64,000 bases of DNA from Paracoccaceae bacterium (GCA_022822495.1 JAJEBQ010000043.1:96957-160956); one strand, 5' to 3'. Counted from the first letter of the stretch, positions 46,546-55,622 are shown. Translations and numbers: made by a program. The notes: generated by a model from the sequence alone, not told the origin.

Positions 46546-46569
46546 ATATGGCAGGCATATCCGCCATAT
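46546..46569. repeat. Small inverted repeat after the NYN gene
   Basis: ATATGGC (46546-46552) and GCCATAT (46563-46569) flank a 10-base loop shortly after the NYN stop. A weak hairpin at the transcript end is possible. There is no T run. Confidence 0.3.
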
Positions 46570-46631
46570 GGTAAAAAGGGATCATTTACCTTGCGAATAG
46601 AAAATTCGCCTTTGGAATTGGTCAATTCATT

Positions 46632-47022
46632 TAATTAGTGCCTACCCAGAAAATACCCTATTTTTGACAAATCACCAAAAATGGTTGGATTGGAACAGTT
46701 TTTCCACAAAAAACGGCCCGTTTCCGACCACCATGACAGACCCCCCCCCGTATCCTGCAGAACGATCACCATTTCATTGACAAAAAGGTGGTCAGGCGAC
46801 CAGCGGAAAACGCTGACGGCGGATCAACAGGCCAAGACAGTGGATGCTGGAGGCCAGGACCGACACCACGTTCAAATCCGCCAGCACCATGGGCCCGCAC
46901 ACGGTCAAGACCAAGGTGCTCAAGGGTGTGGATCGCCGATTCCACCGCCGGATGCTTCCGGCGCATCGCTAAGAAGGTCGCTTCACCTTCCCTGATCCTG
47001 TCGGCACGGCTCAACCGAGACC
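46632..47022 (-). mobile_element. ISNCY-family transposase, C-terminal remnant with its 3' element end
   Basis: Leftwards from 47014 the product reads RKHPAVESAIHTLEHLGLDR then VRAHGAGGFERGVG. This resembles the (H-x-AVES-I--LE-HGLDRC-DHG--GF-RYV) C-terminus of ISNCY-type transposases, after which it decays. The element end would be the TAATTAGTGCCT at 46632-46643. The transposase orientation is the same as in the 45150-45780 remnant, but that one keeps only the N-terminal half. The two are therefore separate copies, or products of a rearrangement, and bracket the NYN gene. A C9 run is at 46741. Confidence 0.65.
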
Positions 47023-47196
47023 ATGAAAGAATCCAATTTTTTCTATAAGAAACTCTTATCCAATGACCTTAAAGATGATTCACTCGCAAAAGTTTACAGG
47101 ATTAAAGATCGTTTTTCTGAAGATATAGACATTACCTTGAACTATCGGTATTTCGAGGACGATTTTGATCCTTTTGATAGGTGTTTATATACCTGA
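47023..47196 (+). pseudogene. AbiEii-type nucleotidyltransferase toxin fragment
   Basis: The 57-residue frame reads KESNFFYKKLLSNDLKDDSL then AKVYRIKDRFSEDIDITLNY, ending soon after with a TGA. This matches the stretch FYK-LL... GGTSLSKVY--I-RFSEDIDLTL of AbiEii/AbiGii toxins, but the GGT of the nucleotidyltransferase motif is gone (DDSLAKVY) and the rest of the toxin is absent. It is a leftover of an abortive-infection or toxin-antitoxin locus next to IS debris. Confidence 0.6.
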
Positions 47197-47544
47197 TTAG
47201 CCAAAATTCCGCCCTTGTTGATAATGGCCATACACCTCCCGTAGAACCATAATTCCAAAAAATTTTAAACCTCAAGAATTTCTTAAAATCTACGAATGTA
47301 CATATATCAAGAAGATATACACCATACGGACAGAAGGAGTATAGGGTATACACGCTATATCCAAAGCCTTAGGTTGATACCCCCGAACTGGTCGACCACT
47401 CACCCAATTTTCATACGCTTTCCAAACGGCCAAACCGTAGAAGAGTGGCTTGAAAAAGTAAAGTGGAAAAATCAGAGAAAATGGTTAGTCAGGTATAAAA
47501 GCACCTAAATTATCCTAGAAATTTAGGACTCCAAGCCTATAGGG
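47197..47544. other. Gap before the gltX 3' end
   Basis: No recognised gene. A plus-strand frame near its end (47296-47508: ...IRFPNGQTVEEWLEKVKWKN...) looks somewhat protein-like but has no ribosome-binding site or known domain. It may be a further scrap of the accessory island. Confidence 0.3.
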
Positions 47545-48870
47545 TCATATTTTGGCCTTTGGAGAGACCTTTAACAGTGCCATTACGGATTGCATGTCAG
47601 GACCCGCGTCTCTGCCGGTAATGGCCTTCCTGAGTGGTAGGAATAGTTTAGCTCCTCTTCGCCCAGATGTTAATTTTAACTTTTCTGTCCAATTTTTCCA
47701 CGTATCTTGATTAAATGGCAGGTCAGGAAGGATTGCCATGGCAGCCTCAACATACTCTCTGTCTTCAGAAGAAATTTGCGGTTGTATCTTCTGGTTGATA
47801 ATTTCCCACCATTCGGTGATTTCACCGATTGACTTTATGTTACCCTTAACAGCGTTCCAGAATTGTTCTCCATCTGCTTTGGGAATACCCCTTTCGAGAA
47901 CTTTCGATTCTATTTCTTTATAATCCACACTGCGGCAATAGTCTGAGGTTAAACCCACCAGTTGTTGCTCATCAAATTTAGTTGGATTGCCGCTAAAACT
48001 ATCCAACGAAAATGTTGCAAGAATTTCATCCAGATCAAGTTTCAAATTAACAGGTATCGAAGATCCCAGATAGGCGAGTTGAGAAAGTATTGCTGCTGGC
48101 TCAATACCTTTTTCTCTCAAATCCCTTATGGATAAGTCACCCAATCTTTTCGCAAGTGGCTCGCCCTTTTTACCTACCAGTAAGGAGTGATGATAAAATA
48201 CTGGTGGCTTGGACCCAAGGCTTGCCAGGATCTCTATTTGAGTGGCTGTATTGGTCAAATGATCATCCCCTCTGACCACATGCGTAATACCAAAATCCAA
48301 ATCATCAACAACTGAAGCGAAGGTATAAAGGAAGAGCCCATCTCCTCGAATAAGAACCGGGTCAGAAACATTCGCCGTATTGATTGATACCATGCCTTGA
48401 ATCCCGTCCTTCCAGGAAACCTCCCTTTGCGCAAGCTTGAAACGCCAATAACCCGTTATGCGCTGGCGTTTGGTCTGTTTCTGTTCTTCGCTTAGATTGA
48501 GGGATTCCCGATCGTAGACCGGTGGTTTCCCCCGCTTCAACTGGAATTTTCGTTTCAAGTCAAGCTCATCAGGGCTTTCGAAACATTCATAGAAATCCCC
48601 ATTACCAATAAGTTCGTTCGCTTTCTCATGGTATCGGTCCAATCTCTCTGATTGCCGCTCCACCCTATCCCATTGGAGACCTAGCCATTCCAAATCATAA
48701 AAAATGGCATCAACAAACTCTTGCTTGGAACGGGTTTGGTCAGTATCATCAAGGCGTAATATAAATGTGCCATTATCTCTCCTTGCCAATAAGTAATTAA
48801 ACAAGGCAGTTCGGATGTTTCCTATATGGAGAATGCCCGTAGGAGATGGAGCAAATCTTGTAATGGTCAT
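47545..48870 (-). CDS. gltX: Glutamyl-tRNA synthetase
   Basis: GltX attaches glutamate to tRNA-Glu and, in organisms without GlnRS, also to tRNA-Gln. The HIGH motif is in RFAPSPTGILHIGNIRTALFN. The KMSKS-type loop is degenerate: GEPLAKRLGDLSIRDL, with PLAKR in place of K-L-S-K-R. At about 441 residues it belongs to the shorter GltX type that alphaproteobacteria often have as a second copy. A TTG is in frame 9 bases upstream (48879), but the ATG at 48870 directly before TITRFAPSP is preferred. It is 103 bases downstream of nadE on the same strand. Confidence 0.94.
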   Translation of the reverse strand: MTITRFAPSPTGILHIGNIRTALFNYLLARRDNGTFILRLDDTDQTRSKQEFVDAIFYDLEWLGLQWDRVERQSERLDRYHEKANELIGNGDFYECFESPDELDLKRKFQLKRGKPPVYDRESLNLSEEQKQTKRQRITGYWRFKLAQREVSWKDGIQGMVSINTANVSDPVLIRGDGLFLYTFASVVDDLDFGITHVVRGDDHLTNTATQIEILASLGSKPPVFYHHSLLVGKKGEPLAKRLGDLSIRDLREKGIEPAAILSQLAYLGSSIPVNLKLDLDEILATFSLDSFSGNPTKFDEQQLVGLTSDYCRSVDYKEIESKVLERGIPKADGEQFWNAVKGNIKSIGEITEWWEIINQKIQPQISSEDREYVEAAMAILPDLPFNQDTWKNWTEKLKLTSGRRGAKLFLPLRKAITGRDAGPDMQSVMALLKVSPKAKI

Positions 48871-48973
48871 GCGGAACAAATTTCAATTTTCGATAATTTC
48901 AGGGAAATCTTCTACTGCTCCATGTGAGGGCTTTACTTAAGAAAAAGAAGTGGTTGGAACAAATTCTTTCATT

Positions 48974-50635
48974 TTACCTGTTTATATCTCGCCATTGGTT
49001 GACGATGGGGTACCGTCGATCCAACCAAAGCGCCCTGCCTGTTAACCTGACTCCTGGTGCCGATTGAAACCTCTTGTATTCAGATCTGTAAATCAATTGC
49101 TCGACCTTTTGAACCAGTTCCAAATCAAAGCCCTTGGCAACTATCTCTGAGACTGAAAGGTCCTGATCAATCAGCATTTCCAAAATCTGATCCAGAATTT
49201 CATAAGGCGGCAGGCTGTCTGTATCCTTCTGATCTTTCCTTAGTTCTGCTGTAGGTGGTTTGGATATGATTTGTGGTGGTATGACATCATTCTTTGGCCC
49301 CTTCATCCAATTTCTGAAACTCTTGTTTCGCCACTGGCATAGTTTCTTGAGTTTGGTTTTGTATAAATCCTTGACAGGGTTATAGCCACCCGCCATGTCT
49401 CCGTAGATGGTTGAATAACCCACAGCCACTTCAGATTTGTTGCCTGTGGTTAGTAGTATTTCACCAAATTTATTGGAGATGGCCATCAACAACATTCCTC
49501 GAATACGAGATTGAATGTTTTCTTCAGTCAAATCTTGTGGTTTGCCTGCGAAGATGGGTTCCAGGGATTGCCTGATCTGCTCCATGATTGGTTCAATTTG
49601 AATTTCCTCAAGCTTGCAATTGAGATTGTTTACCAGTTCAAGGGCATCTTTAGTTGATGCCGAAGACGTGAATGGTGAAGGCAACAAGACGCATCGGGTA
49701 TTTTCAGAACCTACAGCATCAACTGCAATGGTTGCGACCAGTGCACTGTCTATGCCACCAGACAAACCTAACACAACCTTCGAAAAGCCACTCTTGTGAA
49801 TGTAATTTCTAGCACCTTCAACAATGGCACGATAATCCTGTTCTTCTTCATCAGGTATCAAAGCCAAATTGCCCTCGTTGGCTTCCCACCCAGAGTGAGT
49901 TTTCTTCAACTCCACAACTTGAACCACTTCATCAAATAGTGGCAATTGACACGCAAGTGTGCCGCCGATGTTGAGTGCAAAAGAGCCGCCATCAAAAACT
50001 TGGTCATCCTGACCTCCAACCAGATTAAGGTAAATGAGTGGCAAGCCGGTTTCTATGACCCTCGCGACCATCTTGTTAAATCTTTTGTCCAGTTTGTTTC
50101 TCTCGTATGGTGATCCATTGGGTACGATGAGAATTTCAGCTCCTGATTCTTCTAATGTTTCACACACATCCTCAAACCAGGCATCCTCACAAATTGGACT
50201 GCCTATTCGTACATTACCGATTCGATAAGGTCCACTTATTGCCCCCGATTTAAATTGCCTGATTTCGTCGAAAACTTCGGTAAATGGCAGGTGATGCTTT
50301 TGAATAATTGCTTGTATTTCACCCTTGGCAAGAACAAAAAAGCAGTTGTAAACATCTTCTCCTATCATCCATGGGCTTCCTACACCTATGGTAGATTCAC
50401 TCCTGTTCCACTCCGCAAGTTTCTGGAGATGGTCCATACAATCTTGAACGAAGGCTTTTTTGGTAACCAGATCCTGAACCGGATACCCCGAAATAAATAA
50501 TTCCGGAAATACGATGTAATTCACGCTTTGACCCTCAAGGGAGCGAACAGTTTGTTTGATTTGGTCAACATTGCCCCTGAGGGCACCAACGGTTGGATTT
50601 AATTGGGCCAATGCGACCCGAAATGTTTCAGCCAA
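48974..50635 (-). CDS. nadE: Glutamine-dependent NAD+ synthase
   Basis: NadE converts nicotinic acid adenine dinucleotide to NAD+ using glutamine and ATP. The 553 residues hold an N-terminal nitrilase-like glutaminase domain (about residues 1-260: FPELFISGYP with the catalytic Glu, KHHLPFTEVFDE with Lys, GSPICEDAWFEDV with Cys). The C-terminal synthetase domain has GLSGGIDSALVATIAVDAVG and TTGNKSEVAVGYSTIYGDMAGGYNPVKDLYKT. Length and order are typical of the glutamine-using form. An unknown gene lies 31 bases upstream on the same strand. Confidence 0.97.
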   Translation of the reverse strand: MAETFRVALAQLNPTVGALRGNVDQIKQTVRSLEGQSVNYIVFPELFISGYPVQDLVTKKAFVQDCMDHLQKLAEWNRSESTIGVGSPWMIGEDVYNCFFVLAKGEIQAIIQKHHLPFTEVFDEIRQFKSGAISGPYRIGNVRIGSPICEDAWFEDVCETLEESGAEILIVPNGSPYERNKLDKRFNKMVARVIETGLPLIYLNLVGGQDDQVFDGGSFALNIGGTLACQLPLFDEVVQVVELKKTHSGWEANEGNLALIPDEEEQDYRAIVEGARNYIHKSGFSKVVLGLSGGIDSALVATIAVDAVGSENTRCVLLPSPFTSSASTKDALELVNNLNCKLEEIQIEPIMEQIRQSLEPIFAGKPQDLTEENIQSRIRGMLLMAISNKFGEILLTTGNKSEVAVGYSTIYGDMAGGYNPVKDLYKTKLKKLCQWRNKSFRNWMKGPKNDVIPPQIISKPPTAELRKDQKDTDSLPPYEILDQILEMLIDQDLSVSEIVAKGFDLELVQKVEQLIYRSEYKRFQSAPGVRLTGRALWLDRRYPIVNQWRDINR

Positions 50636-50666
50636 GAAAAACCCTACGATAAAAGTTAAAGGTTAA

Positions 50667-51113
50667 CTAGAAATTAGAGTTTAACCTGAGCATTTCAAAG
50701 CCCAAATTGGTTACATAAAATGTCCGCTTGTCATCTTTGGCACAAGAACCTTCCTTGATGCATTTGGCTTTGCAATCGGAGGTATTCGTGAAAGGTTTTT
50801 GGTTGGCCTGCTTCAGGGCTTTGATAATGTCCCCTGTTTCCAACCTACCAAGACCATTGTTCTGCAAAAAGGCGGCTATGGCCAAAAACCTGATTTTCTC
50901 GGACTTGCCATTAAAGGCTTTTAAATATTGGGCAAGATTTTCTTCTGGTATTGAATCTAAGGGTTTTTCACTTAGGTTGATTTTCTTGCCGAGAACTTCA
51001 GAATCTAGTGCCAATAATTTGACGATTATTTGTTGTCCCCTTGTCTCAAGAAATTCTTCCGATCCAACCATCTCGATTTTAATATTCTGTCCTTCAAATC
51101 TTATTTCGGCCAC
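50667..51113 (-). CDS. Small protein of unknown function with C-terminal Cys cluster
   Basis: This 148-residue soluble protein has no domain I recognise. It begins MAEIRFEGQNIKIEMVGSEE and has a helical middle (AFNGKSEKIRFLAIAAFLQNNGLGRLET). Near the end is a cluster of three cysteines spaced CKAKCIKEGSC, which could bind metal. The start is preceded by a GAGGTG-like sequence on the minus strand. It lies 31 bases upstream of nadE and is probably co-transcribed with it. Confidence 0.75.
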   Translation of the reverse strand: MAEIRFEGQNIKIEMVGSEEFLETRGQQIIVKLLALDSEVLGKKINLSEKPLDSIPEENLAQYLKAFNGKSEKIRFLAIAAFLQNNGLGRLETGDIIKALKQANQKPFTNTSDCKAKCIKEGSCAKDDKRTFYVTNLGFEMLRLNSNF

Positions 51114-51514
51114 TTTTCACCTCATTAAATTCACCGAGCAACGATAGATAATTAGTTTATTTGATATTTTCTCATGAAACCAGGGATAATTGAAATTATC
51201 TTTATTCATAGGGTTTTGAAAAAAAATTAAATTTGGAATAGCAAACATATGTATCAATTTATAGTGTATACTATTAAATAATTCTATTGGAAAAACGATT
51301 TACTATACAAATATCGTCTATGAAAATATTCCCCCATCAGATCATCTAGTGAGCAACAAAAGGCTTGAAAGGCCCACATCATAATTGAATTTAAACCGGG
51401 TGTTTGGTATTTCATACCTAATTCAAGGAACTAATTAGTAACCTTTTTATCTTATGATCAAATTCTTACGGCTACTCGCCTTGCGACAAAATACTCATTC
51501 ATGAGGGAAAATTG
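51114..51514. promoter_or_regulatory. Divergent AT-rich control region before the MORN gene
   Basis: No gene is present in 400 bases between divergent genes. Small palindromes occur, including ATAGT-GTAT-ACTAT at 51261-51274 and GATAAT-TGAA-ATTATC near 51184-51199. GAGGGA lies a few bases before the MORN gene start. No further feature is clear. Confidence 0.4.
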
Positions 51515-53734
51515 ATGAATTATTTTACCCGATCGTACGTCCTGATATCAGTCTTGCTATTCGTCCCCCTTTCAGTCTTGTCACAAACTGATTTGGACAG
51601 GGGAAGTTATGAAGGTGACATTGTTGATGGTCAAAGACATGGCAAGGGAATGTTAGTACTTCCCAATGGTTATGTTTATGAGGGTGATTGGATCAACGGC
51701 AAAAGAACCGGAAACGGAAGGGAAGAGTTTGATAATGGTACCGTTTACATAGGCTCTTTTTTGGAGGGGAAAGCACACGGCAAAGGGGAGGTAACCCTTC
51801 CAACAGGATATTCCTATAACGGCTTTTGGGAAAAGGGCAAGAAGAAAGGGCAAGGCTTTGAAACCTACTCTAAGGGTGGGTCATTCGAAGGTCATTTTGC
51901 TAATGATCAAAAACATGGTTTTGGTAAACGAGTTTTTGTCGATGGGCAGGTCATTGAGGGCACCTGGGTTGAAGGTGTCTTGTCAGGTGAAACGACTGTT
52001 TTCTATACCAATGGTTCAGTGTTTGCCGGTCAGTTCGTCGATGGTGTCCAACAGGGTTATGGGACCTTCAAAACTAAAGAAGGATATCAATACTCCGGCG
52101 AGTGGCATAACGGAAAAATGGCAAGCCCGGGTGAAATTATATACCCTGATGGCAGCCTTTATGTTGGTGATGTGCTTAATCAGGTACCCCATGGCAAGGG
52201 TATACTAACAAGAGAGGACGGAACCACTTTTGAGGGAACTTTCAATAACGGTCTCAATGAAGGTGTTGTTGCTTTCACCGATGCCAATGGAACCATTATT
52301 GAGGGTAATTGGAAAAACGGTGATTTCGCTATCATTACTTCCATCACTAACGCGGACGGAAGTTTTTTCAGGGGTACTTTTGTTGATGGTCAACTCAGTG
52401 GCAAGGGTGTCTATGACAACGGTAAGGGATTTATCTATACGGGCGATTGGGACAACGGTAAGATGACCGGGTTGGGTCATATCATATTCCCGGATGGATC
52501 AGAATATAAAGGCCAGGTTGTCAATGGGCTTCAAGACGGCGAAGGAATTTTTATCGTTAATGGTACCCAGTATGAGGGTGGATGGTCAGCTGGAAATCGG
52601 CATGGTACAGGAAAAGAAACCTTTGCCGATGGATCTGAATTTGAGGGTACATTTGTTGCAGGGCTTAAGCATGGTCAAGGTGTCTTCAAATCACCTGATG
52701 GAACAACCTACAGCGGCGAATGGACCAATGGTGATATTCCTCCTACCATGAAGATCATCTTTCATACCGGCTTGCTTTATCAAGGTGAAGTAAAAAAATG
52801 GCAACCTGATGGTGAAGGCACTATGACCTTTCCCGATGGTGACGTCTATTCTGGTAATTTTGTAGGTGGCGTTAAGCAGGGACAAGGAATAATGACCTTC
52901 GCCAATGGCGATATCTTTGAAGGTAATTTCAGCAATGGTTTGATGGAAGGGCCAGGACAGTTGACAAGTGTGGCTGAAGGGTCAATATACCAAGGTGAAT
53001 GGCTGGAGGGTCGCCCCACTGGGCTTGGAAAGAAAATTTTTCAGAATGGAACAATTTTTGAGGGTTCTTTCGTAAATGGTGTTTTGGACGGTGATGGTCG
53101 TTATGCCAGCAGTGAAGGAGTTTCATACGAGGGAACCTGGCAGAATGGTCAAATGACCGGTAATGGAACCTATACATACTCCGATGGCACAGTTTATTCG
53201 GGTGACCTCACAGATGGAGTACCAAACGGTATTGGTATGATGACACAGACCGATGGTCAAATTCTGGATGGTCAATGGCAGGATGGCAGTTTCATTGAAG
53301 GCATGGTTCAAATCATGTATGGAAATGGTGACTCCTACAATGGTGGTTTCAAGGATAGTGCCTTTAATGGTAAGGGGACATTAATCCTCAGCGATGTAAG
53401 AACTACTGGTGAATGGGTAGATGGTGTCCTTAATGGACAAGGAGAGGTTCATTACCCCGATGGAACGATCATTAAAGGCACCTTTACTTCTGGTTTACTT
53501 TCGGGTTATGGATCACAAAGCAATCCGAATGGTTTCCTTTATGAGGGTAATTGGAAGAATGGGTTGTTTGACGGGACCGGGATAGCCACCTACGGCGACG
53601 GTTCAAGTTATTCTGGTGAATTCCTTGCCGGTAAACCGCATGGGAAGGGTCTCATGGTCTCTCAAGATGGAGAGCGATATGATGTCGTTTTTCAAAATGG
53701 TGAAAATATTGCACGATCGTTGGCTGAAAATTAA
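51515..53734 (+). CDS. Exported protein built of about 31 MORN repeats
   Basis: This 739-residue protein has a signal peptide (residues 1-23, hydrophobic run ending VLSQTD), and the rest is MORN repeats of about 23 residues (YEGDW-NGK--G-G----DG-). I count about 31 from residue 30 to the end, and no other domain. Successive repeats tend to alternate Trp and Phe/Val at the position after G-x (GEW then GTF), hinting at a two-repeat, roughly 46-residue superunit. MORN proteins form long beta-hairpin ladders and can bind lipid or partner proteins. Bacterial exported ones are uncharacterised. The ATG at 51515 is preferred to the TTG at 51512. Monocistronic. Confidence 0.92.
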   Translation: MNYFTRSYVLISVLLFVPLSVLSQTDLDRGSYEGDIVDGQRHGKGMLVLPNGYVYEGDWINGKRTGNGREEFDNGTVYIGSFLEGKAHGKGEVTLPTGYSYNGFWEKGKKKGQGFETYSKGGSFEGHFANDQKHGFGKRVFVDGQVIEGTWVEGVLSGETTVFYTNGSVFAGQFVDGVQQGYGTFKTKEGYQYSGEWHNGKMASPGEIIYPDGSLYVGDVLNQVPHGKGILTREDGTTFEGTFNNGLNEGVVAFTDANGTIIEGNWKNGDFAIITSITNADGSFFRGTFVDGQLSGKGVYDNGKGFIYTGDWDNGKMTGLGHIIFPDGSEYKGQVVNGLQDGEGIFIVNGTQYEGGWSAGNRHGTGKETFADGSEFEGTFVAGLKHGQGVFKSPDGTTYSGEWTNGDIPPTMKIIFHTGLLYQGEVKKWQPDGEGTMTFPDGDVYSGNFVGGVKQGQGIMTFANGDIFEGNFSNGLMEGPGQLTSVAEGSIYQGEWLEGRPTGLGKKIFQNGTIFEGSFVNGVLDGDGRYASSEGVSYEGTWQNGQMTGNGTYTYSDGTVYSGDLTDGVPNGIGMMTQTDGQILDGQWQDGSFIEGMVQIMYGNGDSYNGGFKDSAFNGKGTLILSDVRTTGEWVDGVLNGQGEVHYPDGTIIKGTFTSGLLSGYGSQSNPNGFLYEGNWKNGLFDGTGIATYGDGSSYSGEFLAGKPHGKGLMVSQDGERYDVVFQNGENIARSLAEN

Positions 53735-53788
53735 AATCATTGCCGTTTATATCTTGTATTCTAACGTGAATAAGTTTACATTCCCCGC

Positions 53789-53860
53789 ATGGAAAATTTG
53801 CTGTTAAATTCAAGTAAGTTAGTAGTTGGGTTAGTCCTCCTATCACTAAGTAGCCTCTGA
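53789..53860 (+). CDS. Leucine-rich leader peptide of leuA
   Basis: A 23-codon frame begins MENLLLNSSKLVVGLVLL and ends shortly after with Ser/Leu codons and a TGA at 53858-53860. Nine of 23 residues are leucine (encoded by TTG, CTG, TTA, CTC, CTA) and three are valine. It lies about 75 bases upstream of leuA, and its stop codon falls inside the first arm of a perfect hairpin. This is the classic arrangement for ribosome-mediated attenuation by leucine starvation. The region is too short for standard gene calling. The ribosome-binding site is weak. Confidence 0.7.
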   Translation: MENLLLNSSKLVVGLVLLSLSSL

Positions 53861-53903
53861 ACGTACCGTCACTGGTGCATCGTTCAGAGGAGAAACCGCA
53901 CCA
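53854..53903 (+). promoter_or_regulatory. Paired alternative hairpins in the leuA leader (putative attenuator)
   Basis: CCTCTGAACG (53854-53863) pairs perfectly with CGTTCAGAGG (53881-53890) around a 17-base loop. An alternative stem, TGGTGC (53873-53878) with GCACCA (53898-53903), would overlap that loop and enclose the second arm, so the two should compete. The leader-peptide stop lies in the first arm. There is no T run after either stem, so termination would need another mechanism, or control may act on translation. Confidence 0.6.
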
Positions 53904-53936
53904 AAATTCCCATTCAAAAAAAAGGACTTAAATCAC

Positions 53937-55499
53937 ATGTTAAAAGATACAAATTCCGGGCAAGATCAATTGCTTATATTCGATACTACCTTGCGCGATG
54001 GTGAGCAATCACCAGGAGCCGCCATGACCCTGGAAAATAAAATTGAGATTGCCAAACAACTTGATGAAATGGGGGTTGATATTGTTGAGGCCGGCTTTCC
54101 CATTGCTTCGGAAGGTGATTTCATAGCTGTTTCCAAAATTGCCGACATCATTGAAAACGCCACCGTTTGTGGTCTTGCACGTTCTTCCATCGGGGATATT
54201 GACAGGGCAGGTGAGGCGCTCAAGAAGTCCAGGAAATCCCGTATCCACACGTTTATTTCAACTTCTGACCTGCATATGAAGTACAAACTTCAAATGAGTA
54301 GGGATCAGGTACTTGAAGCCATACATAATTCAGTCACAAGAGCCTTAAATTATACCGATGATGTCCAATGGTCGCCTGAAGACGGGACCAGAACCGATCA
54401 CGATTTTTTGGTTCTTTCCGTTAAGACTGCCCTGGATGCAGGGGCCAATACCATCAATATACCTGATACTGTTGGTTATACGGCACCAGGCGAAAGTGCA
54501 TCCATAATCAAAATGCTCAAGAATCGTATACCTGAAATCAATAATGCTGTCATTTCTACCCATTGTCATAATGATTTGGGTATGGCTGTCGCCAATGCAT
54601 TGGCCGCTGTAAGTGCCGGCGCAAGACAGGTTGAGTGCACGATTAATGGCCTTGGTGAGCGGGCAGGCAATGCTGCCTTGGAAGAGATCGTGATGGCAAC
54701 CAGAGTCCGTAATGACATTATGCCGTATACAACAAATATCGATACCACTAAAATAACCCATTTGAGCAGGCTGGTTTCAGATGCGACAGGCTTCCCCATC
54801 CAATTCAACAAGGCGATTGTCGGTAAAAATGCCTTTACCCATGAAGCAGGCATCCACCAGGATGGTATGTTAAAACATGCCGGCACCTATGAGATAATGA
54901 AGCCCGGGGACATTGGACTGGTTGAATCAAGTTTGGTACTTGGCAAGCACTCTGGTCGTGCCGCGGTACGAAAAAAGCTTGAAGACCTGGGTTATGAAAT
55001 AGGTGATAACAGGCTGAGGGACTTTTTTGTTAGGTTCAAAAATTTGGCTGATCGTAAAAAAGAAGTTTATGATGATGATCTCATTGCCATGATACGCGAA
55101 ACAACTGGTGTGGCTGACGATGATTATTTGCGGGTGAAACATCTTAAGGTCGTTTGCGGGTCTGATTCGCCTCAAAGTGCTGAATTGGTTATGGAAGTAA
55201 ACGGTAGGGAAATGACTTCCAGCGCTCTGGGTGATGGTCCAGTTGACGCATCCTTCAAGGCGGTGACAAGTTTGTACCCTCATCAGGCCAAACTTAAACT
55301 CTACCAGGTCCAGGCGGTAACCCAAGGAACCGATGCCCAAGCAACCGTTACCGTGAAACTTGAAGAAAATGGGAGCCTGGTTCTTGGTCAATCGGCGGAT
55401 ACAGATACTGTTTACGCATCCGTCAAGGCTTACGTTTCGGCCCTTAACAATCTCTATCGAAGACGTGATGTACGGACCAGTTGGAAGGAGGCACCCTGA
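53937..55499 (+). CDS. leuA: 2-isopropylmalate synthase
   Basis: LeuA condenses acetyl-CoA with 2-ketoisovalerate to 2-isopropylmalate, the first step of leucine synthesis. The 520-residue protein has the DRE-TIM start LLIFDTTLRDGEQSPGAAM, VEAGFPIASEGDF, STHCHNDLGMAVANALAAV with the metal-binding His pair, NGLGERAGNAALEEIVM, and a C-terminal leucine-sensing domain (from about residue 390). It starts at 53937 behind AAGGA and follows a leucine-rich leader. The rod-shape operon follows on the same strand, a familiar neighbourhood in alphaproteobacteria. Confidence 0.98.
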   Translation: MLKDTNSGQDQLLIFDTTLRDGEQSPGAAMTLENKIEIAKQLDEMGVDIVEAGFPIASEGDFIAVSKIADIIENATVCGLARSSIGDIDRAGEALKKSRKSRIHTFISTSDLHMKYKLQMSRDQVLEAIHNSVTRALNYTDDVQWSPEDGTRTDHDFLVLSVKTALDAGANTINIPDTVGYTAPGESASIIKMLKNRIPEINNAVISTHCHNDLGMAVANALAAVSAGARQVECTINGLGERAGNAALEEIVMATRVRNDIMPYTTNIDTTKITHLSRLVSDATGFPIQFNKAIVGKNAFTHEAGIHQDGMLKHAGTYEIMKPGDIGLVESSLVLGKHSGRAAVRKKLEDLGYEIGDNRLRDFFVRFKNLADRKKEVYDDDLIAMIRETTGVADDDYLRVKHLKVVCGSDSPQSAELVMEVNGREMTSSALGDGPVDASFKAVTSLYPHQAKLKLYQVQAVTQGTDAQATVTVKLEENGSLVLGQSADTDTVYASVKAYVSALNNLYRRRDVRTSWKEAP

Positions 55500-55622
55500 A
55501 TAGTATTCCAATATTTTTTCTTCCAAGCTACTTTAACCAAAGAAATCCGTTCACCATCTAACCGATGGTAAAAAAATAAAATTAAATCAGTATAATGTCT
55601 CTAACGGAGGGTTAGGATTGTC

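Noticed and set aside
51515..53734. Periodic repeats that could look like a CRISPR array
   Set aside because: The period of about 69 bases is coding, with degenerate third positions, and translates to MORN repeats. No CRISPR array or cas gene is present anywhere in the window.
53737..53936. T-box in the leuA leader
   Set aside because: No T-box sequence or specifier-loop layout. The Leu-rich peptide with hairpins fits attenuation better, and T-boxes are uncommon in Proteobacteria.
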